This document shows, in pieces, positions 1 to 12,233 of a stretch of DNA of 64,000 nucleotides; the stretch's first letter is position 1; every line of letters begins with the position of its first letter. The DNA comes from Adenanthera pavonina (lineage: Eukaryota; Streptophyta; Magnoliopsida; Fabales; Fabaceae): positions 11,937,001 to 12,001,000 of the forward strand of contig JAIVEN010000018.1 of assembly GCA_026686845.1 (NCBI GenBank). The letters are read 5' to 3'. The notes under the pieces are model-generated. The model saw nothing but the letters and a program-made list of their open reading frames with translations. It was not told where the DNA came from and did no database searches. A program made the translations under genes and the position numbers.

Positions 1-3000
1 CATATGTCTACCTTCTAGTATTACTCACCAATAAGAATAGTAAATAGCCACTAGCGTTCTTCTTCCTTTTACCATTCTTGTACACCTCATTCTCCTTGGT
101 CATTTCCTCCAACGTAAATGAGGACCAATAATACAATCCAAGTAAAGCATCCTTCCCCCAGACAACTCTAAGAAACCTCTCACTGACCATCATATTAGCT
201 GTGGGACACAATAATGTCCCCAGAGTATACAAGAGGAACAACCACTCAAAACAATCATGTAATATCCCTAAACCCCTAGATATCATAAAATGTACAGTGA
301 TATAGTAAAATTTGATATGCATAGATAGATATGAAAAGGGTAAAGATGTCATTTCCTAGGTTAAAAAAGGGAAAAGTATATTTTAACCCTAAGAAAAAAG
401 AATTCTTCACAATTTAGTCCTTAAAAGTGAAGAATTTGTTGTACTTTAGTCTCAAGAAAAAATTATGAAAAATGACTCGAAAGAATGAAAATTCACATTT
501 TTGACCCGGCTCAAGGGTAATTTTGTAAATATTAAAATTTTACGTCGAATCAAAGCTTGCAACATGTCGAACCCAATGGTATAATGCATTGAGATTAACA
601 AAATTAAAGTGAAGAGAAATTGAATGCCAAGCGTCAAAAAGAGTTTGTAAGCCCTACATAAAGTAGGAAAAGTATGTAAGCCCCACACAGATACTTTTTG
701 GCACAATATAATAAGTAAAAATATATACAAATATAAATTAATCATGTGTCTATAAAGTAACAAAATACTGCAAAAGTAACTTTATCAGTCTAGATAAAAT
801 TAATTGGTATAAGATATATCTGGACTTGAAAAAATATGCGGTATTTTGGAGATATTATTAGCATGAATAGTGCCACCTAGCAACCCATGTGCTACAATTA
901 AATTTTTTATTATTTTTGAAGAATACTTCTCGAAGAAGTATTTGAAAAAGTAACCCAAGTTAGTAAATCATGATTAAGTTACCTAACCCTAGTTGAATTA
1001 AGTAAATTAACCTTTCCTTTCCTTCTCATTTGGATGCCACTTGCTATTGCAATTAGAGAGAGAAGCTCCAAGAAAGACATAAGAGAGGAGAGGGGAAAGA
1101 GAAGAGAAAAAAAAGAAGGCAAAGTTGAAGCTTGAAGTTCCAAGTTCAAAGGTAAGTTTCTATGCCTTCAAGCTAGTTTCTCTAGAGATTTAAGATGATT
1201 CCATGAAGTTCTCTTCTAAACCCTCTCTAGTCTAAGTTTTGGCCAAGGTATAGGGATGGAAGGAAAAGACTTTTCATGCATCAAAGCTAAGCTAAAGTAT
1301 GATTTTAAGAGTTGTTGGTTGTATTTCAAAGCAAACCATTTTCTCTCCTCTTGCCATGATTTTCAGCTAGAACAAGGGGTGACTTTAGGTTTAGAATTTC
1401 ATGATTTTGATGCCAAAAATAAGTTTCTCATGGTGAAAAAAATTAGTGTTGATTTCATAAAAAAAACCAAAGAATAACAATATGAAATTTTAGGGTTTCA
1501 CAAAGAATTTATGAAGAAAGTCATGGAACTATTGGCTTAAGTAGTTATTTAATGATGCATTTAGGTTCAAGGAAGCTTGTGGAAGCCCTAGGGAGAAGTG
1601 AAATCAAGAGAAAAAAGCAAGGACTTTCACTGAGGTAGCAACTTTCTTTTTAAAGCATTATGTTATCCTATATTGTTTTTAAACGATTCATAACTTGCCA
1701 TATTGTATATGTGATGTTTTGTGATTGTTTTGACTGAGTTCATGAAGAGGTTTTGACCTCGATGTCCATTTTACAAGTGGAAACTTTGTAAAAAATTTTA
1801 TAAATTAATATGACTCAATATGATATAATATGATTACTTGATGATTTCATGATATATGTGATAACGTGATGCTTAAAATGATATTGCTACTAAGATTCTT
1901 TGAATCTCACTCTCCCAAATGACTAACATGATAAGCATAAGCTTTGGCAAGGCTTCCAAGAAGGAGTAAGGCAAGGAAGAAGGAATTAATGATTAAAGTA
2001 ACAATATTGTCTTCAGTCTTTTGTTTGGAAATAATGTGTAAATTTATGTATGTTATTGTAAGGCTGTATCTTGAGACCAATATGTCACTTTAGGTCTCCC
2101 ATGATGTATGGTACTATTTTGGAACAAGAAATGATCATGTATATATGTTATGAAATTATTTTGCAAAGTTAAGGGAAAGAAATTATCATTTTGACCCTTG
2201 TATAGTAATTCTGCTTCTGTTTGGATGAAATGAGAAATTATGTATGAATTTATATATACTCCTAAAGTAGACAGATAAAACTTTAAAATGGTCTAAAGAA
2301 AACCTCAATTGGAGCTATTTACAATTTATTATGATTTTCCAAATTTAGTGCTAGAAACAAGGGATATGAGAAAATGACCTAATGAATAGTAAAACTTCAT
2401 GAAATCTACTATACGAATTGGCCCAACAAAGTGACTATTTCATAATTTTTTTCCATGTAGATATGGATTTAATATATTTTTAGGATGAATAACCTCCATA
2501 CAATTTTTTATAATTAGTTATGAATTTTCAAAGTTTAGTCTATAAAATGATTTTTGCCCAATGAATAGTACTCAAATAATTGGAAAATTCTATTTTAAGG
2601 TTATAGTGATTCAAGATTCTTGATATGATAGGCTTAATACATGAGAAATAAGGTCTAAGATGAGGTGTTACAGATCATCTACATCACTAAACTCAATCAA
2701 CGTCTTCACCTCATGGTAGGACATTTAGTACATGTCTACTTTTAGCTTCCTGAAAGATTCACTTTCAACCTCCAATGTCAGTGCCCCACCGTGTTAAGGC
2801 AAGCCCATCAAACAATTCACATCATCAGCATATATTACACATCGACTCCCTCTTATGTTGAGTGAGCATGTTGGAGGGTCAAAGTGCATTATCAGATCGT
2901 GTATCAACTTCCTAAGTAGATTATCACACTCAACACCTAACAACCTCCTAAATCCCATATTCTCTACCCTATTATGCAATTCATCATTGTTCTTCACATA

Positions 3001-3051
3001 CTTTGCAACCTCCTTGAATTTTGAAGGAGAGCATCTCGTGTCAAAATGTGA
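1..3051 (-). pseudogene. Plant mobile-element ORF (Ulp1/Mutator-like type), interrupted by a solo LTR
   Basis: The minus strand carries two coding blocks, 3051-2673 and 257-about 27, separated by the solo LTR at 258-2672. The first block has a stretch ending in the motif CLMGLP after an FD-rich segment (HFDPPTCSLNIRG). The second has LYTLGTLLCPTANMMVSE. This order (a GLP motif, then a hydrophobic LG-LLCPT segment ending in VS) is what I know from plant Mutator-like proteins that also carry a Ulp1 C48 protease. That assignment is from memory of the family, not a search. Removing the LTR and one copy of the 5-bp duplication joins the blocks in one frame. A good acceptor (TATAG) lies just upstream of 3051, and a GTGAGT donor sits near 24-30, so the gene may continue beyond the window. 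Two in-frame stops (after GLP and within the second half of block one) show it is dead. No catalytic domain is visible here. Confidence 0.5.
258..2672 (+). mobile_element. Solo LTR, Tekay/Del-like family, copy A
   Basis: A 2415-bp unit starts TGTAATATCCC and ends GGTGTTACA (TG...CA, with TGTAA/TTACA inverted ends). Its flanks AATCA (253-257) and GATCA (2673-2677) form a 5-bp target duplication with one mismatch. There is no gag or pol, and it matches copies at 5288-7741, 26971-40261 and, inverted, 30551-31754 over its length. It is therefore read as a solo LTR left by LTR-LTR recombination. Shared internal landmarks include a GA-rich stretch (1070-1140) followed by a GGTAAGTT splice-donor-like site (1150), a GATGTCCATTTT block (1760) and an AGATTCTTTGAATCTCAC block (1893). 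Long LTRs of this kind are typical of the Tekay/Del chromovirus lineage; the lineage name is an inference from length and ends only. Confidence 0.8.
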
Positions 3052-3179
3052 CTATACATCAACAAAACTTGTATTAACATACTCTAACTTAATGAAATTA
3101 CGAATCAAAGACATCATGAACAACTTACCATGTATATCCTTCCTTTCTTCCCTTGGTTCGCCTTCTATTGGTATTCAAC

Positions 3180-4290
3180 CTTCTTCTCTTTGCAATTGGA
3201 AATTACTTTTTGACCAATTTCCAATTAGCATGTCTATTGCAGCAGCTAAACCAACATATTAGTTCATTGAAAATAAGTGTTTGTCAGTTGCAAACACACC
3301 ATCTTTACTTGCAAAATCACCAATTCATTTGCATTGGGTAGACAAGTTTTTATTCACTTATAATTGTAATTAAGCATATTTCAGTTGTAAACCTACCAGC
3401 TTACTTGTAAATTAGCATGTCATTTTGATTAGTTACAAGACAATTTTAAATAAGCAACTTCTAATTGCAAACACACCATCTTTCCATGCAAAAATCAGCA
3501 TGTCCATCTAATCAGTTAGACCAACATATCAGTTCATTGTAAATAAGTGTTTCTCATTTTCAAACACAACATTTTTAGTTGCAAAATCAGCAGTTCATTT
3601 GTATCAGTTAGATAAGTTTTTACTCAATTGCAAACACACTATCTTTAGTTGCAAAACACACCATATGATTGTAATTAAGGATATTTCAGTTGCAAACCTA
3701 CTAGCTTTACTTGCAAATCATTATTCAGTTGCAGACCTTCCCTACCAAACTAAAAGTATTTTCAATTAGTTAGAAGACAACTGTAAATAAGCAATTTCCA
3801 ATTGCAAACATACCATCTTCACATGGAAAATCACCATGTCCATTTCATCAGCTAGACCAAGTTTTTATTTCATTGTAAATGACCGTTTCTCAGTTTCAAA
3901 CACATCATCCTTACTTGCAAAATCAGTAATTCACTTGCATCAGTTTGAACCCAATTTTACTTGTAAATCAGAGTTTTCCAGTTGCAAATACACAGTCTTT
4001 ACTTGTAAATTCCCATTGATCAATTGCAAATCCACCAAGATGACATTCAAAACTAGTCAGTTCAATAATGACATATATTCATTGTAAATTCCCATTGATC
4101 AATTGCAAATCCACCAAGATGACATTAAAAAATGTTGTCAGTTCAATGATAATATATATAATTTCCTGCCAATCAAAATCAAAATTCATTATGTGGCCAA
4201 AGTATATCAATCATTCATTTGCAAAACCCCTGAATCAATTGCAAATTTCTGTTAATAATTGCAAATCCATTAGCATATTCTTTATGTGCA
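3180..4290. repeat. Degenerate TTGCAAA-rich tandem repeat tract
   Basis: About 1.1 kb contains more than twenty TTGCAAA or close variants, mostly as CAGTTGCAAAC or ACTTGCAAA. They are set in a higher-order unit of roughly 260-340 bp. For example, the block around GCATGTCCAT...AGACCAACATAT recurs near 3228, 3491 and 3831, and the block GTAATTAAG-ATATTTCAGTTG recurs at 3366 and 3671. A younger 79-bp tandem duplication sits at 4004-4125, where about 43 bp are identical. The tract lies directly upstream of the minus-strand mobile-element ORF, so it may belong to that element. It is not a CRISPR array: spacing and sequence are too irregular. Confidence 0.75.
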
Positions 4291-5210
4291 AAGGAATTAC
4301 CATTTCATATTATTTCAACTTAAATCATCTCCACAACACTAGAGAGATTTCAAAATATGAACTTTGTCAATCCCCTTACATGAAGACAATGAGAAAAGGG
4401 GTACAAAAACATACATTCATTACACAAACTAACCCTGCAAAAAACTTATTAAACCCTTACAAGCCATTGCGTGGAAGAATATCAAAGTTAGGGTTAGACA
4501 ACAAACCTTCACAAGACTGTCAAACCATTGTGAGAAGAAACTTAACTATAAGTCTGCTACGACTTAACTAACCGAATGACACCGAGATAGAGACTGAGAG
4601 AGAGTCTTGATTTCGCTGCCTCACACATATGCAAGAGAGGGAGTGACAAAGTCTTGATTAAGGGTATTCTCCAACCGGCATCCGAAGGCTAGGCATTTTT
4701 TCTTTTTGATAATGGAAATTGAAAACAAACATATGTTGGGGGTGCACATGAATTTGAGGCAAGGTTATCAAAATTCATATTGGATGGGATCAATAACGTC
4801 ACAATCATTCGAATTTTTTTCCCTTTACTCTCAAAATTTGAAATTTTGTTTTGGTCAATCTCAAATTTGAATTGGCTTCGGTCATCAATTTTGAGGGCCC
4901 ATTATGTGTAAATGGGGCAAATAGTTTCCCACACAATTGGATCCAATTTTCATTCTTTATTACTAGCTGTTAAAACTGGTAATGTTAATTATTATTCAGC
5001 TACACAACATGTATTTCATTTTCCATTTCTTTTTAATTTTATAAAATTATAATAAAAGTATTTTTAAAATGAAGTATGCTCAAAATTGTAAGTACTTTTT
5101 TTTTTCTTTTAAAACATATTTTGACCAAAATAGTAAATTTATTATAAATCAAGACCACTTTTTGAAGCATATAATAAAAGGCAAAAGCTTGTGATTTCAA
5201 CAAAAAAAGG
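4291..5210. other. Non-coding stretch, no gene seen
   Basis: About 0.9 kb of AT-rich sequence with short T- and A-runs. No convincing ORF, TIR or RNA gene is visible. It separates the repeat tract from the inverted-repeat element beginning at 5211. Confidence 0.5.
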
Positions 5211-5287
5211 GTAAGATTACAAAAAGACTCTCACACCCTTTACTGCCCTCTCCCCACTATTGCCAGCACTAGTGCTGTTGTAGGAGT

Positions 5288-7741
5288 TGTAATATCCCAA
5301 AATTTTATCGAATACTAAGTAATGAAAGAGGAAATAATTAATGATAATATAAAATATACAAGGAATTTATGAAAATAGATATACATCATTTTACGTGAAA
5401 TAGGGCAAAGAGGTTATTTTTCCCAGTTGCATAAAAAATGAAAAATTATATTTTTGCCTCTAAAAAATTATAAAAATGGCATCCATGTCCCTAAATGGGT
5501 AAAAAACATGGGGAATGTGAATGGAAAAGTTTTAGAGAAAATTACACCTAATGACTCGAAAATTTCAAAAATTATAATTTAATCCAGGGTGAAGGGTAAT
5601 TTTGTAAATATGTAAAATTACTGTCAAAATGAAGCTCTCGATGAGAATAGTCCAACGGTATATGGCATTGAGGGTTAATGATTAAGGATAAAGAAATAAT
5701 TAGTACCGAGTGTCCAAAAGTAACTTTATACCAATAAAGTAGATTGTGAGCTCCACCGATGATTAAAAGGTAATCGGGATAGAATATAGGCCTCACATAG
5801 ATATCATTTGGGATAGGATAATTAATAAAATATAAAAATAAATTTAGAATAGTCCTATAGCCCAAAAATGCTAAATTACTATGAAAAGTAGTTTTATCGG
5901 TATAGTTAAAAATTACTCGGTTCTAGATATATCTGGACCAGAAAAAATTGAGTAGTATTCGAAACTTAAACACCTCTCATTGGCATTCAAAATGGGGCAG
6001 TTGGGTAGCAAAGGTTTTTGGAGAAAACTTCTCCAAGAAGTTGTTACTTTTTGGCCAAAAAAGTAACTATGGTTAGATTAAGTTGTTAACCATGATTAGC
6101 ATGTAAGCAAGAAAGAAGAGAGAAGAAGAGAAAGAAGAAGAGGAAACTCAAGGAGAAATCAAAAGCTCAAGTTGGTAAGTTGTCTTCTACCACTTCAAGC
6201 TTGTAGATGGTAGTATTAGAAGCATTGTTCATGGTGTATTTTCCTTCCTCCTTCTCTTAGGGTTTCATCCAAACTAAGACTTAGCAAGAAAATGAGTTTT
6301 CTAACCATAAAACATAGGGAAAAAGCTAGAATGTTCACTTAAAGCATGATAATGTAGGTAGTTTGAAGTATTAAGAAGCATAACAATTTTTCTCAAATTC
6401 CCCTTATTTTTGGCCAGCTACTGTTCACACTTAGAGTTGGAATTTCATGTTTTTGACCCCAAAAATAGATTCCTTAGGTCCAAATTAGTTAAGTACAATT
6501 GTTGGTTTCAAGAAAAACTCAAAGGAAAGCTAAGTGAGAATTTTAGGTTTAATGTGCAATGTATGATGTTCCTCTTGAAACCAGTGGCTAAAGTGCTTGA
6601 ATGATGATATGGCTAGGTTAAAGGAAGTGTTGGAAGGCCCAAGAAGTGGTGTACCAAGTGTGGGAACCTTTGGAATACTTGCAATGTATTGTCATACTTG
6701 CTTTCAATGTGTTTGATGCTTTGTCATATGAGTATAATGTTATTTTGTGATGGTTTAATGTTATTGGCTGAGTTGGTTGAGGGGTATTGAGACCCTGGGA
6801 TGTCCATTTTTCTAAAAGAAACTCTACCAAAACTTTTGTGAAATTGTGTGACTTCAATATGCTAATGTGATGAAATATGCTTTTCTTAATGTTTTTATGC
6901 TCAATGTGATAATATAATGGCATGTTTAGGTATTAGCTACTGAGATTCTTTGAATCTTACCCTCCCACATATTAACCATGATTAGGGAGCAATTATAGCA
7001 AGACCATCAAGGAAGAGAAAGGAAAGGAGAAATAACTTGGTGTTTGAGTTGATATGGCTTGCAATGGCTATGAACTTTGATCTTTTATGTAAATTTGTAA
7101 AAATAATGTTAAATTTGTTTCTCTAGGCTTTTATGTTCATTTAGGTCTTAGTGAATATATGACATGATATGAGGATGAATTATGGCCATGTAAATATTTT
7201 ACAACTTTTGTTTGATAAAGTATTAGGATGTAATTGGTCATTCTGACCACTATAAGATGAACCCACCACTGTTTAGATGTTTTGTGATGTAAAGTATGAA
7301 TGTTATATATGGTTAAAAAGTATACAGAAAGAGCTTTCAAATAGTCTAAAAAACATTCAATTTAGATGTATGTACGAATTATAGTAAATTTTTAAAATTA
7401 GCCCAAAAATTGGATTTTTTGAAATATACCATATGAACAGTGAAAATTCACGAAATTTACTGCACTAATTGGCCAAGTCATTGATCTTTTTGATATTTTT
7501 TTCATATAGAAAATCTTTTAAACTATTTTTAGAGACTTAAATCACTTGCATATGATTTTTATGGAATTAGTTATAATGTTTCAAAATTCATCGGGAAAAA
7601 TGGAATTTCTTACATGACCAATACCATGAAAATGAAAAATTCTATTTTTAAATTTTATATGGTTCAAGTTTTTAATTAAGTATAATTGTACTCTAAAAAG
7701 GTTTAATGCATGAAAAAACAGTCATAAATCAAGGTGTTACA
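5288..7741 (+). mobile_element. Solo LTR, Tekay/Del-like family, copy B
   Basis: A 2454-bp unit starts TGTAATATCCC and ends GGTGTTACA, with a perfect 5-bp target duplication GGAGT at 5283-5287 and 7742-7746. This copy defines the family boundaries best. It contains the same landmarks as copy A: a GA-rich leader (6108-6150), a GGTAAGTT donor-like site (6173), a GGGATGTCCATTTTT block (6797), and AGATTCTTTGAATCTTACC (6942). There is no coding capacity. It sits inside the left arm of the inverted-repeat element 5211-9549. Confidence 0.9.
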
Positions 7742-7921
7742 GGAGTCACCATTATTGGTATCATTGTCAGTTTTAAAGGTATTAGAGTTTTTGGAATTCA
7801 CAATTTTAATTCTTGAATTCACAACTTATTTATCTGAAATTTGCAACTCACTCTTTTAATTTTTAATATGAAATGTTTGAATTTAAATTAGTAAGAGTTT
7901 CAGGTATTCAAGAATTTGCAA

Positions 7922-8220
7922 CTATTTCCTTCATTCCATTTTATAAAACCTTTTACAAACATTTCTTTGTCCCATAATATAATATCTTTATAGGGTTTTA
8001 GTAGAGCATTTATGAGCTTTTTCCAACAAAATCCTTCTTAAATTCATTTTAAAACTAATCCATCTCTCTATTTAGAAAAAAAAGTCTGTGAAAATAATGA
8101 CGAGCGCTTTTGGAAAAATAGTAATTTTTTTGATAAAATTAATATTTCCAACCAATTTTAACAATCGTCCTTAATTTATGTTTTTTTTAAAAGGTCTTAT
8201 AAATTGGGATAGAGGTAGTA
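7922..8220. mobile_element. Stowaway-like MITE
   Basis: The left end reads TATTTCCTTCATTCCATTTT followed by ATAAAACC. The reverse complement of the right end reads TACTACCTCTATCCCAATTT followed by ATAAGACC. This resembles the plant Stowaway (Tc1/Mariner) consensus CTCCCTCCGTCCC with a TA target. It is about 300 bp, with no ORF. It is flanked on both sides by related GAATTCA-AACTTATTT sequence of the host inverted-repeat element. Confidence 0.6.
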
Positions 8221-8562
8221 TTAATTTTTCTTGAATTCATAACTTATTTATATAAACTTTGCAATTCATTGTCCCAATTTTTAAGGTCTGAATTTAAATT
8301 TGTAAAAGTTCAAGGATTTTGCTACTTAGATTATATAATTCACAACTTGTTTATTCTAAATTTGTAATCCATTTTTATTGGTTTAAATTCCAACCTTTAT
8401 ATATATATATATTACCAAAATTCCAACCTTTATATTAAAAACTGGGAGAGTGATTTAGATAAACAAGTTGCGAATCTCGGAATTGAAGCTATAAACTTTT
8501 GGAACTCTTAGTAATTTAAATTCAAACTTTTCATATTAAAATTTGGGAGAGTGAGTTGCAAA

Positions 8563-9387
8563 AAAAAATATATATATATATATATTTGGGAAAGTGGGAA
8601 GATGCATTAATAAGAACGAATATGTACAACAGTACAGATTACATCACGAGGTAACAAACGAGCAAGGAGAAAAAGCTGAAAGGAGATAAAATTATCCAAC
8701 ATCAGCATTCATGCGTAGCAGATTCTGATTGCATTGAAGGTGATTCATATACGCCTGGACAGAGATAAAAAGGGCTTCGAGGCGGTGTTTTCCCCAAAGG
8801 AAAATCCTTCTGTTCCTCGCATCCCACAATTTCCAGCATATTAGCCCGAAAGCTACTTTCCAGTTCTCCCTTTTGTCTCTGAGGTTTCTTCTGAGCCATG
8901 AATCAAAGTTTGCCCCAAAGAAGTCATTATGCGTGCTTCTGTTGACGGCCATCTGTCAAAGTTGTCTAGCAAGAGAACATTCCCTCAGGACATGATTAAC
9001 TCTTTGCATACCCGGCCAGTCCCACGCCAACTTCCAACGTTTGAGTTTCTTCCTAGCAGTCATTGCTAATCAGTACCAGTGCCAAGAAGGTGATTCGTCC
9101 GATGCCCTTGGGGGTGTGATTTCCTTGACTTGCTCAGTGATCTCTAGAGGGAGAAGAGATGCGAACTTCGGCTAGTCCGAGATACCGTCGTCAGATACAT
9201 ACCTCACAAGGGGTTCATCGAGAGTTCCTTCATCAAGTGGCGTTACAGTGAGGTTGCAAAGAAGACCTCGTTCACCAGTCCAGTTGTCTTACCAGAACCG
9301 TAGTCCATGCCCGTTACCCACTTGTATGTTTTTCCAAACTGAGAGCTCGGTTTCTTCTTATCCAGAGGAGGTCAAAGTTTCTCCACC
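8563..9387 (-). pseudogene. 5'-truncated L1-type LINE, zf-RVT/linker region
   Basis: The minus-strand translation runs from about 9370 to 8680 with stops. It contains a W-GNGHGLRFW block, then a zf-RVT-like HVLRECSLARQL segment (about 8950-9000), then the WKVAFGLICWKLWDARNRRIF block (about 8780-8870), which is typical of the C-terminal part of plant L1 ORF2. Reverse transcriptase and endonuclease are absent. A perfect 13-bp direct repeat, AGTGAGTTGCAAA, flanks it (8550-8562 and 9388-9400), as expected for target-primed insertion. The 3' side carries an (AT)n run instead of a clean poly(A). Confidence 0.85.
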
Positions 9388-9549
9388 AGTGAGTTGCAAA
9401 GATTAAATAAACATATTGCAAATTCGAGAATGAAAGTTACAAATTCCATGAACTCTCATACTATCAATGTTACTCCGACAATGGTGATGGCACTTGCGAC
9501 GGTGGGCTATAGGGAGTGAAGATGTGAGTGCATTTTAGTTATTTCACCA

Positions 9550-10560
9550 TTTTTTCGGAATTTAGAACATTTGCTCTCTTTTTATAATTTTTTTCTACAT
9601 TTGATTGCAATTTATAGTAAAACTGTTCCCTTCAATTTTTTAAAATGAATTTTTAAAGATTTAAGCTTTCTAAATATAATTTTTTTTCAAATGATAAAAA
9701 TTGCCAAAAAAAAATTTTTAATATCAATATCAATATAACATTAAAATGTAAAAATATAAATCATATTCTTTATAAATTGTGAATACTAGGACCCTTTTTT
9801 AAATTTTATATGAAAGTCATTCTAGTTGTTCAAAATTATGAAGTTGTTAAAAATCATACAAAAAATTAAATGTAAGCTTTTGCATTACATGAAATCTAAA
9901 AAATATTACTCCCTCCATCTTTATTTATGATATATTTTAGAATCTTCATCCAAAATATAATTCATTTTACAATATTTAAAGAGTATTAAATCTTGTTTTC
10001 CAATGTTACCAAGAACATTTATGATAGAAAGAAGAATTAAAAGATACTACTTTTTATTCATAAAATTTGTCTTTTTATGATTTTTCATATAAATTAAGAA
10101 AGTTATTAAATGATCTAAAATATTATAAATTGTAATAATATCTTACCAAAATGTCTTAATTTAAATACTCTTTTAAATGGTACATTTAAAATTAATAAAG
10201 GATAAAATAGAAAAATAAGTAATTAATACTTTCTTAAAATTTTAAAGTAATAAATATTGTGAAAAATCTAAAAAATTAGAAAAAATATTAGTATATAATT
10301 ACGATGAGATTACAATTTAATAATACTAATATTGAAAAGCTAAAATAAATTTTGTAAATTTTAATAATTCTAACAAACTTTAATTAATTTTGTTAGTTTG
10401 TATGAAATAAGTTAAATAGTCAAGTGTAAGTTAATAGGAAATAATATTCCTTGTTCTAAATTTTAAATTTAAAAAGAATGCATTAATTGATGACCTTTTT
10501 TTTTGGCACACCTTAATTGATGACTTTAAAACATGATAAAAAAACAGAAAAATAATTTAG
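9550..10560. other. AT-rich intergenic DNA
   Basis: Very AT-rich sequence with no ORF of note. The only recognisable item is the Stowaway-like end at 9907; its neighbourhood to about 10270 matches the stretch 22270-22550. Confidence 0.5.
9907..10270. mobile_element. Stowaway-like MITE remnant
   Basis: It starts TACTCCCTCCATCTTTATTT, which is close to the Stowaway TIR consensus. The body (TCATATAAA...TTATTAAATGATCTAAA) is clearly related to 22290-22510. The right end is not visible, so the end coordinate is approximate. Confidence 0.5.
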
Positions 10561-12233
10561 TTTGAAAATGTCATTCAATTCCTTCGCCGTTGTGCTGTGT
10601 TTGGCCACCCTGACGCACGCGCGGCCATACATGAATTTCTCTGATGAACTGAAGCAGAAGCAACCAGAGAATACGTAATCCATCAAATCAAATAGTTAGA
10701 GCAGAGAACAGCAGGGAAAAAGCTCTTTTTGGAAGCCATGGATGATTACACCCTAGAAATGATGGACCTCAAGACACTCGTCACCCGCACTCTCGAGAAG
10801 AAAGGCGTGCTTGCCAGGATCAGAGTAAATTTTGTATTTTTAGTTTCCATTCATGGCATCCTGAATCTCGATTTATTTTCCTTTTGGATTCTCAAAGATT
10901 TGTGGTTCGTTCGCTTACGTGGTAAATGTCAAAACTCAAGTGCTGTTTTTGGTTGTGACTGAGAAAGACGATGCTATTGTTCCACTTACCTGGAGTTTAG
11001 AGTTAGGTAGTTTTCCCCCCAAATTGTGTTGTTTTGTAATGTGTGTCTGAAGCCAGACTAAAGTTACGTCCCTTAGTGAATTCTTGTGGCGGGCAGATGT
11101 TGATTGAGCCTGTGTAGAAGAAGATGCTGGAAACTTAATCGATCAGAGTTGCTACATTGTTCTATGGAGTGAAGAGAGCAAAGTTATTCTGAGCTTCACT
11201 TTAAAATGAAAGGGTAGACATTTAGATATTCAATTTTTCTTTTTATTTTTTTATTTTTTTTTTTAACTTTTCCTTTGTTTATGCTTTTCGTTTATTTGGG
11301 TCCCTGTGCAAATCTTTCAGTTGTTGTCACTGTTTTGCTTGTCTTTACGTGTCTTATATTTCATATCATATCCAAAACTTGTTCTTGCATTGATATGTTT
11401 TTTTACCATAACTTTGTTAAATTGATGTTCTGGTTTTACTCTGGCCAAACTCTCAGCCAGTGTATTTAAGGCGATTGAAGAGGAGGATCGTGTAATAGAG
11501 AAGGAAGAAGGTTTACCTCCCGCATTACTAGGTAGCTGCAATGAATGTGCAAAACAGCTTCATGCCTCTCCTTCAGGTATGTCAATTAGTTCAATCTTCT
11601 TTTCTTGATCCATTCGCATTTATTGTAGGCTATCATATTAGTGGGTCTTTGGAATACATGTTTGGTGTGATGTTGGAGGTTCTCAAATTCTCTGACTAAA
11701 CCTGAACATTGCATATCTTCTACACCTTATTAGCTGGTTGGACCACCTTAACTGTTTTAGAATTCCACTGTATGAGCTGCTAAGTACCTCAATGTTACCA
11801 TAGGAATACCATTACTTCTAATATCCAATCTGCAGTCTATGTTCTTCCATATTCTAAGATTTTGTCATTGGTCTATTATTCAATTTTCTAAGTTCTGCCA
11901 TTGTCATTGGAGCTAAATGAGCTGAAATCTCATGAACTGAATTTCTTCTTAGAATTTCTGGCTTATAATAACATATTTGAGAAGTTTGGAAGTAAAAGAG
12001 ATTACAAAGATGTTATAGAAAGGAAATCACTTTATGGGGAACAATTAGAATATCATGAATCTTAAGTGAGGCATCAATTAAATTTTGAAGAAGTTAAAAG
12101 ACTACAAATTTTAAATGAAGTAGATAATATGTGGTTAAAATCAAGGACATGCAGGGAACAAGACGATACCCTACAGAAAGGAAAACAGAACAGAAAAAGA
12201 CTATATAATCCAAGAAAGCCATCCAGTCACTTA

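Larger units (their letters stand above)
5211..9549. mobile_element. Long-inverted-repeat DNA element, filled with later insertions
   Basis: The left arm (5211-5287 continuing at 7747-7840) starts GGGTAAGATTACAAAAAGAC. The reverse complement of the right arm (ending at 9549) starts TGGTGAAATAACTAAAATGC. The arms stay alignable for roughly 200 bp, sharing an ACTC-CACAC-C-T block, a CACCATT block near the middle and a final TTGCAACTCACT block (7842 and the complement of 9388). A second inverted pair lies at 7840-7905 and 8495-8560. Without the solo LTR, the Stowaway-like MITE and the LINE the element would be only about 0.75 kb, so it is best read as a MITE-sized or foldback-like non-autonomous DNA transposon. 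The GGGTAA start suggests Mutator-like ends, but I could not find a matching 9-bp target duplication. Confidence 0.6.

Noticed and set aside
2855..3262. 135-aa plus-strand ORF
   Set aside because: Antisense shadow of the mobile-element ORF on the minus strand, which has the recognisable motifs.
3180..4290. Possible CRISPR-like array of TTGCAAA repeats
   Set aside because: Core too short, spacing irregular and units diverged; plant nuclear context.
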